This document shows, piece by piece, positions 57,307-64,000 of a DNA stretch of 64,000 nucleotides. A program made the position numbers and the translations under genes. The notes beneath the pieces are model-generated. The model had not been told where the DNA came from, did no database searches, and saw nothing but the letters and a program-made list of their open reading frames with translations. How positions within the stretch are numbered: position 1 is the stretch's first letter; each line of letters opens with the position of its first letter. The stretch is from Bullera alba (lineage: Eukaryota; Basidiomycota; Tremellomycetes; Tremellales; Bulleraceae). The DNA lies in assembly GCA_001600095.1 (NCBI GenBank), contig BCIX01000001.1:3683198-3747197 (forward strand). The letters run 5' to 3'.

Positions 57307-58771
57307 ATGCCCGCCAAAACCCTCGTCTACGCCGCCTCGTCCTACCCGTGGCCCAAGAAGTCGAAAGACGGGTCACCAGGCACACGCCTCATACTTGATA
57401 GCATTCTGAGGAAGCCTCAACCCATCCTCGCGAAAACCGATCTCGAGAATCGCAGGTCCAAACAGCTCGGACGTTGGTACCTGAAAATGATGTCCAAGGG
57501 AAACGGAGTCGACAATATCTTCGGCAATCGGCAATTATTCGTTGAACATCAAAAGAAGATTGGGAGGGCGATACAACCGCTGCATCATGTGCCAGATGCC
57601 AACATTCCATCCCGCCGACTGAAAGGCTTTTTCAGGTCAGTTTGACGGAAAAGGCGAGGGAAGGATACCACTACAGCTCCAACTTCACTCCTCCCTGCAT
57701 TTTTGGCGAGTGTGAATATTGTCGAGGTTGTGTTCCTGCCTTCCTTTACACGTAAGTCTACCAAGTGGTGTCAAGGTCTGATAGCTTCACAGTCTCGACC
57801 CCGACCTCATGTTGACCTGCGATCTGCCTCCATGCCCCCAGAGTCGCGTTGCTTCCGTTGGTGGCATCTCAACACCGATGTGGTACAACTTGGAGATCGA
57901 AGTCGACGCAACAAGCTCTTTCGTGACCATTCCCGTCTGCATGCCGTGCAGCATGTCCATGAGCTCTGAAGGGTGCCTTTACCGTGGGGGACAGTACCGT
58001 ATGGCGTGGGGAGACGATGGTACCTGCAGAATCGTAAAACGCCAGAGGCGTTCTCATGGTGCGTCATTGAATCATTGTTGCATTCTCGGTCAAATCGCAA
58101 TGGATGTCTGACAAAGTCACAGCCCAAAAGCCCACAACAAACGTCGTCAAGGCTGAACATCTCGATAACAAATCCCTTACTGTCAGATGTAAGTCGGTCC
58201 AGTCCCTTAGTCAAGTCTCAGTGCTGATTCTCTTCCAGTTGCTGACCCCGTCATATCACAAGTGAATGTGTTCAGCAAGTTCAGCAAGGTGAAGCTCGAC
58301 GAGGTGAAAGAGGACTGTCCTAACTACGGAATGGAGGAGAAGTGTCCTGACTACGAGGTGGAGGAGGACTGTCATAAGAAAACCACGTCCCCCTCCGAAA
58401 TATCACTCAAGATCGTCTCCAGTGACACTGATTCCACAAAACTACTCCAAGATCCCGCAAGAATACTTCCACACAGGGTACAGGGCAAAGTCGAGCGGGA
58501 CGAGGTCGACGAATATTATCTCATCAGCGCCGAGCAATCCATCAAGCACACAAACAGCTGGCAACTCTACCTAGCGCAAAAAGCCCAAACCGCCGATTTG
58601 GAGACGGAGAATTCAAGGCTGAAGAATCGAATCTGTGAACTCGAAGCAATGTCACAAGCCCAAGCGGACATAGTGGTGATGATGAGGCGAATCTCAATCC
58701 TGGAGGAAACGGTGAAGGTGGTCCCGGGAAAGCAGGTCAGCGACGGAGAGAACGACGACCTTACCAATTAG
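57307..58771 (+). CDS. Hypothetical protein with Cys cluster, internal repeat and C-terminal coiled coil
   Basis: Not recognised. Five exons, 57307-57635, 57677-57751, 57793-58058, 58123-58188 and 58239-58771, sum to 423 codons exactly, all with consensus splice sites, so the gene is probably real. The N-terminus (MPAKTLVYAASSYPWPKKSK) is basic with no signal peptide. A cysteine cluster, CIFGECEYCRGC (C-x4-C-x2-C-x2-C), is followed by CDLPPC and CMPC, suggesting metal binding. The region 58310-58372 encodes three Cys-Pro/acidic repeats (EDCPNYGMEEKCPDYEVEEDC split over 21 residues, so given here as units EDCPNYGME, EKCPDYEVE, EDCHKK). The C-terminus has heptads around LETENSRLKNRICELEAM and ISILEETVKVV. 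It looks lineage-specific, in an accessory-like stretch. Confidence 0.65.
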
Positions 58772-59525
58772 GCTAACATGTCTGGGCTGAGGAGGAGGAG
58801 GAGGAAGCTTCAGTGTACATAGACACTCGAAAGCTCAATCCAAGCTCAAGAGTCAAGAATCAAGATGTCAAGATAAGTGACATACGGACGACGTACGACC
58901 CATGTAAGCAAGGAGGTGGGAGGATGGATGTTTAGCACGGCGCTGGCCAAGGAGGATCGATCCATCTCACCGTCCGCGATAGGACTTATGTATGCCATGA
59001 CTGAGTCTTACCATCGCTCAGCGATCTGGTCATGTACTGGGCATCTGAGTGAACAGAAAGATGAGTGATGCTGAGCACGCTGTGTGGACCTCGATGTACG
59101 AGCACACGGCAGTCATCGAATCTTCGATGTGAACAGTCACTGGTTGGTACTCAGCTGCGTCTCGGTGACAAATGGGATTTGCATTCTTGGCCATCCTTCA
59201 TAAATATCAATTGGATTGAGGAGAAGGGGCGAGGACATCCACAAGGTGGACTAGTCCTTTGAGATTCACACTACACTCAAACATGGACAAAGGAGGCGAG
59301 ACGCCCGGATATGAGCGCTGATCACGGAGTCGAATCTTCGACTGTATCGACTACCTCCTGAATGGCCTGGAAGGACAAAGAGTGTCGATCGAGTGTTCGC
59401 TGATCTGTCATAAGCCTTCGGGACGAAATGAGGGGGGTCAGTAACTCCCCCTATCCTCCACTGCTCCCCCTATCTACTCAATCTTACCCTCACAGTCACC
59501 CTCAACCTCGCTCTCGCAAGACCTA
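58772..59525. other. Intergenic region
   Basis: About 750 nt between two + strand genes of the accessory stretch. A purine-rich GAGGAGGAGGAGG run lies at about 58789-58804. No gene supported. Confidence 0.5.
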
Positions 59526-60753
59526 ATGCACTCCTCACTCTTCTGTCTCGCCCTCCTCTCTACACTCCTTCATCCTTGTAAGTCCCCCGTCTACACTCAC
59601 CGCTCATACCGTAGACGTATCGGCTGGCCCGATCACCCGTGTCGAGCTTGTCCACCGAGATGAGACTGGTCCAATCTATGGTTCCTCGGGCAAGCCCCAG
59701 ATGACCGACGTGGATCAAGGTGGGTCATTACACTCAGCAATCTCTTACTATAGGTACCAACCCTGACTGTGGTTTCGCATCCGTTCTTGCCGCCGTGGTC
59801 GACGTGTCGTCAGAGTGGATCTCCTCGCAAGTCACCTACACTCCTTCCATCCAACAGGCACGGTCTGCGACCGTGACGCTTCACAACTTCAAAGAAGGGA
59901 CAGCAGGGTACCACCAGCCTAAGCAATTCACCATCCAATGTTCCGAAACCGAGCACAATAGTGACATCAATCCGGAGACCGATGTGTGGTGGCCCGGATT
60001 GTACAATCATGCCGCAATCAAGCTTGGATTTGATACGACCAACGGCGCGCTCGGCCCAATCTTCCCCGCTGCCGCCATGTATGCGATCACGGGTTTCGAG
60101 GCGGTTTACCAGGACAAGGAGGAGATTGGCAATGCGAACAACCTGTTGGATCTGTGCGGCCAGAGGAAGATCAAGAATAGCCCGATGATCTTCCAGACGG
60201 TCGAGGGAGCGAGAACGCTGGTCGGATCGCACGCATACGCAATCTTGAGCACCAATGGGAGGGAGTGAGTTGAAGTCTGTTAATAGTACTGACTCAGCTT
60301 AGCGTGACGCTGTATAACCCTTGGGGCTCGTCTGTCACTCACCCCGTCGATGCGATTTGGAACGACCTGATTTACGTCTTCAATCTGAAAGACTGGAACA
60401 CATTCAGCAGCCAGTCCGTCAACAGCAACACCGACTCGGACAAGCCAAAACCTGCGGTCAGTTCGGCGCCAAAGGTCGATCCCAGTCCAGCGCCAAAGAT
60501 CAGCTCGGAAGCCAGGACCAACACTCTGCGCCAACGACCTCGTCCAACCGATGTGACCAATGTCGACTTGGCCCAAGGCGGTGGTGGTAACGGCAAGACC
60601 ACCTTCACGGAGACCAAAGGCAATATGGTCATTGTCAACGAGATAGTCACTGTCACCGCGGGTGCGGATCCAAAACCGAAAGTGACCGAAGTGAAGGATC
60701 AGCCTAGTGTCGTGATTGTGGAGGAGGTAGTCACTGTCACTAAATGGGTGTAG
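59526..60753 (+). CDS. Secreted calpain-like cysteine protease-fold protein
   Basis: Four exons, 59526-59577, 59615-59719, 59754-60264 and 60303-60753, give 372 residues. The signal peptide is clear (MHSSLFCLALLSTLLHPYVS, cut near SAG). The catalytic-type elements of calpain-fold peptidases appear in order: NPDCGFASVLAAVV (nucleophile Cys at the helix start), EGARTLVGSHAYAILST (His) and VTLYNPWGSSV (Asn in the N-P-W-G motif). The Gln of the oxyanion hole may be the one in DVDQGTNPDCG. After the domain (about residue 250) the tail is low-complexity Ser/Pro/Lys with a repeated VIVNEIVTVTAG / VIVEEVVTVTKW unit. Calpains are normally cytosolic, so secretion is unusual. Ca2+-binding loops were not identified. 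Activity is inferred only. Confidence 0.75.
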
Positions 60754-61663
60754 TTTGTAACTTTGTGTACGGGATAGTCTGGGATAGTAGACACTGGACA
60801 GTGGACATATGCAGGCAGCGTCGCCAGCCAGGCCCTGCCACGCCCTAGTGGTGTATCAAGGTGTATCAGGACGGCCTAGGACGGCCCGGCGTATTGAGGC
60901 GGCGGACCAGCAGGGACTAAGCTTAGCAGGGACCAGCTTCTACCAGCTCGGACCGTGTGAGACCGGGTGCCTCACCTAAATTACCGCATGCGGCGTATTT
61001 TGGCGTTCGTGCCTGATCGCCCATGCCCGAGCTTTAATTTTGCGTTTTCGATCTTTGCTGGCCCAAAAGCTGGGATTTGCTCTGATTTGCTGTTTGCGTC
61101 GAGCGTTTGGATGTCTCAAGTTACCACTAACTGCCCATTACAGGAATATGGACTCGGTGCGATGGACAGCGATGGACTAGGATAGCCTCTGTCTCGACGC
61201 CATTGTCACTAGTTTCGAAACATATGGCTTACGATCGCCGAGCGCCTCATGCCTGTGAAGGCCACGGGGAGATCAGAGGGCGAGGGACTGGCTCAGGTGA
61301 CAGCGTTGTGCGCTTACCTGAAAGGGGAATCGGCAGCACGTCTTGCCCAAGCAGGCCCAGGCCAGAACACTCTGAAGAGCTTGTAGCGGACCAAGGGATC
61401 ACTACAGACAGGGACAAATTGAATGGCGTTGGTAGACTTACGCTAACGCGACCAAGTAGAAAGTCGATCATGCCGGGCATGGACAAGATAAGATGAATAA
61501 GAATGGGAAGACATCGTGTATACCATCTTGCATCATACCATCCTCCTCCTGACCACCTCTTACCATCCGTCTCTCCTAGGTGTCTTCTCAAGTTCTATCC
61601 TTCCACCTCTTCTCATAGGTCTCCCTCCCTCTTCTCACCAGGGCTCCCGGTACTCCTCCCGCC
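60754..61663. other. Intergenic region
   Basis: About 910 nt. It has repeated GTGTATCA and GGACGGCC words near 60850-60890. Pyrimidine-rich leader DNA (CTCCTC, CTCCCTCC) lies just upstream of the next start. No gene supported. Confidence 0.5.
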
Positions 61664-63561
61664 ATGTCAATGACTCAACACAGCTACGAGCAGGAGCGGC
61701 TCGAAGGCATCGCGCAGATTTACGTTGGACATCACCGTAACAAGCTGGTCCCGCTTCTCATTGCGTGAGTAACCCCGGGGGTGACATCGACTTACAGGCC
61801 AGGTCCATTGTCTGCGGCATGTCATGGGGTGTTCTCGGCGTTCAGTATATCAGCTACCTCGCTAGAACCAGAAAGGGCCAGAGCAAGGTATACACCTGGG
61901 CAGCCGTGAGTACTGACTCTGTCACTGGAAGAACCAGCTGACTCTACATAGACATACCTCATGTTCGCCTCGACTGCGTACCTCGCACTGTGAGCACTGT
62001 CAAACGCCTCTGAAATGCATCTGACATCTTCAGGTTCGCCACGTACATCTCATGGCTATTCGCCTACAACTTTGGCACATTCGCTGCGGCCTTCGACCTC
62101 ACCTACTCCTCCTGGCTCTTCCTACTCGGTACCGCCTTCATCCACGTCCCGAGTCAGGTGAGCACCTCAGCGAAAGATTAAGCTGATGAATCTAGCTCTA
62201 CTTCATTCACGTCATCTATCGACTCTCGGGCCAGAAGCGTATCCTCGCCTTGGTCCTGATCACCTTGACGTGAGTTGTCGATATCCGAAGACCGCAATTC
62301 ACTCACTATCTATAGTATCGGGATTCTCGCTTTCGGCGTCACGATCAAGGCCATGCTGCCTGATTTCTTGACCGGCCTGGACCCCACTCTGGATGGCTTG
62401 ATCAAGGCCTGGATCGCTGTCGGCACTGCGACCGATGTGGCCATCTCCACCACCATGGCTACGCTCCTGTTCATGGGCAAGTCGAGGCAGTTCAAGCACG
62501 CCTCGACCTGGGGCAAGATCGGCTACCTCTTGGTCGAAGCTCAGCTCACTTGCACTCTGCTCTCCGCCGGGCTACTTGGCCTTCTTATGTGGAGCACGTC
62601 CACCGAGCTGTCTCACCTCTGGCTCGGCTTCCCCTTGATATACGCCATCACCGTTGTTACCTCTCTAGCGTCAAAGGTCGACAAGAGGGAGAGCCTAGAG
62701 CTCGAAGCTCAGTCCACCGAGACCCTGGAAGTCGCTCCTCCCAAGGAGAAATGCGAGATCCCTCCCGCAGAGCACCGACCTTCCTTCAAATTCGCTACCT
62801 TCCCCACCATCTCCATCCGCCGAGCATCCCAAGGGTTCACCGACTTCATCAGCCCAGTCACTATCCCCGCCATGAACGGTGTCCGACGAGCGTCCCAGTT
62901 TCTCGGTGTCATTCCCCCTCCAGGTCCTCGAAACTTGACCAAGCGAACCTTCCCTTTCAAGCGCAAGACCGGTGTCAACAAGGTCAACAAGTCCAACATG
63001 GTCGAAAGTCGGGACGAGAGGGGTACCGAGATGCACCCGACCTGTCTTCACTACCCGCTTTCCTCCCAGGGCGCCACTATGGGCGCCTTGGAGAACGGTC
63101 GAGGCCTACCCGTTGGCCTGGAGCGACAGCACTCTCTCGCTCTTTTCGACTCTGATCCTCAACTCTTGTCCATCTCCATGACCGACGGAGCCTCGACGTT
63201 CAACTCGCCATCCGGTTTCCCACTGCCACCTTCTCCGACTGGCTCATCTTCCTCGGACATCGGCCCCGATCAGATTGTGGTTCGTTCCAACGACCGCTCG
63301 CCCTCTCTCCACGACCCTTTCGCAGAGAGCGGCGCCGGAATTTCGAGCGAAATGTCCAAGTCCCACTCGAGCTCTTCGTTCAGGACCTACGGTCGACCCA
63401 CCATGCAAGAAGCTCTCGAAGCGCACGAGATCTTCGAGTTCCCAGGGACGCCAAACTCGGATGCCATGTTCAGTCCAAAGTCCAGCGCTAGCCCGATGCT
63501 GCCGACAGTGGATCAGGTCATTCCTCCGTTCGACCAACCCCCAAGCCACCAGTGGAACTAG
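61664..63561 (+). CDS. Seven-helix basidiomycete membrane protein, DUF6534-like
   Basis: Six exons, 61664-61764, 61803-61905, 61952-61989, 62034-62157, 62196-62269 and 62316-63561, give 561 residues. About seven hydrophobic segments are visible: IVCGMSWGVLGVQYISYLA, YLMFASTAYLALFATYISWL, SSWLFLLGTAFIHVPSQLYF, ILALVLITLTIGILAFGVTI, WIAVGTATDVAISTTMATLL (with the conserved T-D-x-x-I/A-S-x-x-M block), LVEAQLTCTLLSAGLLGLLM and GFPLIYAITVVTSLAS. This layout, with the TD block in the fifth helix, is that of the DUF6534 proteins abundant in basidiomycetes, whose function is unknown. The cytosolic tail (about 300 residues) is Ser/Pro-rich and disordered. A receptor-like role is sometimes suspected but is not shown here. 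Confidence 0.82.
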
Positions 63562-64000
63562 GCCTTATCCCACTTCATCTTTTTCCCGACCGTTTTGGGT
63601 TCCGATTCTGTACTTTCTCACCTCCTTGCCCTCTCTTCGCCCTCCTAGAGTCTTATTGACCATTTATGCACTTTGGCCCATTTCAGCCCTCGTTCCGACG
63701 GACAATCATGATGCAGCGTTTACTGTCCAAACGGTCTTCAGAACAGATTGTATGCATGACACTGCGTGTAGATTATACTATTGTAACAGGATTGCGAGCT
63801 TCCAGCAGAGATGGATACCAAGGATACGAACCATACAACTATGATGCGGGAACCGATGCGTTGGAAAAAATGTTCGTGTGTGGTTATTGACGTCGTGGCC
63901 TCTGTGTGTGATATGCGGGTAGATGCGATTATAAAATGTTAGGAAATTCCTCCAGATTGTTGCTTCATCATAGCGGAGTGAGTCGACTGAGTTGAGAAAA
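63562..64000. other. 3' flank of the DUF6534-like gene
   Basis: AT-richer than the coding part, consistent with 3' UTR and terminator DNA. No further gene seen before the window ends. Confidence 0.5.

Noticed and set aside
1..64000. tRNA, rRNA, CRISPR arrays, transposons
   Set aside because: I looked for A/B-box-like pairs, long direct or inverted repeats and transposase, integrase or reverse transcriptase motifs by eye and saw none; a tRNA scan would be needed to exclude intron-bearing tRNAs.

Overview
The window looks like nuclear DNA of a basidiomycete yeast-type fungus, probably a tremellomycete (Cryptococcus / Kwoniella / Tremella relatives). This is inferred from dense genes on both strands, many 40-70 nt introns with GTGAGT/GTAAGT/GTATGT-like donors, a CTGAC/CTGAT branch site and CAG/TAG acceptors, moderate-to-high GC, and gene families shared with that class (DUF6534-type membrane protein, MCH1-like carrier, Btz protein). 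There is no prokaryotic, plasmid or CRISPR signature. All gene spans below run from start to stop codon and include introns.

Layout. 0.2-2.4 kb: PTC1-like PP2C phosphatase (+). 2.6-4.2 kb: mitochondrial 3-ketoacyl-CoA thiolase (-). 4.6-7.3 kb: DCAF11/WDR23-like WD40 protein (+). 7.5-11.9 kb: a mitochondrial cluster with uL16m (-), ATP synthase subunit K (+) and TIM50 (-). 13.5-14.6 kb: ERG3 sterol C-5 desaturase behind a long ATG-free leader (+). 14.9-15.6 kb: DPH4-type J protein (-). 16.4-19.4 kb: Barentsz/CASC3-like exon-junction-complex protein (+). 19.8-22.1 kb: dynein light intermediate chain (+). 22.6-23.3 kb: small secreted protein (+). 23.8-26.6 kb: CDC14 phosphatase (-). 27.8-31.6 kb: tricalbin/Mug190-like SMP-C2 protein (+). 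31.7-32.8 kb: basic/acidic coiled-coil protein, possibly an INO80 subunit (-). 33.1-35.4 kb: MCH1-like carrier (+). 35.5-36.0 kb: prefoldin 2 (-). 36.7-45.5 kb: a giant ZNFX1-type helicase with NF-X1 and RZ zinc fingers (+). 45.8-47.2 kb: secreted RNase T2 (-). 47.5-49.8 kb: VPS17 (-). 50.0-51.6 kb: eIF3m (-). 52.0-55.5 kb: ENA-type P-type ATPase (-). 55.5-61.6 kb is looser, accessory-like DNA with a possible gene relic, a lineage-specific Cys/coiled-coil protein and a secreted calpain-like protein. 61.7-63.6 kb: DUF6534-like membrane protein (+).

Most genes are unrelated housekeeping genes, so no operon-like system is expected. The points most worth a second look are: an in-frame TGA at codon 334 of the ZNFX1-type helicase with no convincing intron around it; a second in-frame TGA in the small secreted protein; a calpain-like catalytic triad behind a signal peptide; several micro-exons of 9-15 nt that are needed to keep conserved motifs intact; and a dynein light intermediate chain with no recognisable P-loop. 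Spliced models were built by hand. For PTC1, ATP19, ERG3, CASC3, the 57.3 kb gene, the calpain-like gene and the DUF6534 gene, the exon lengths sum exactly to whole codons.
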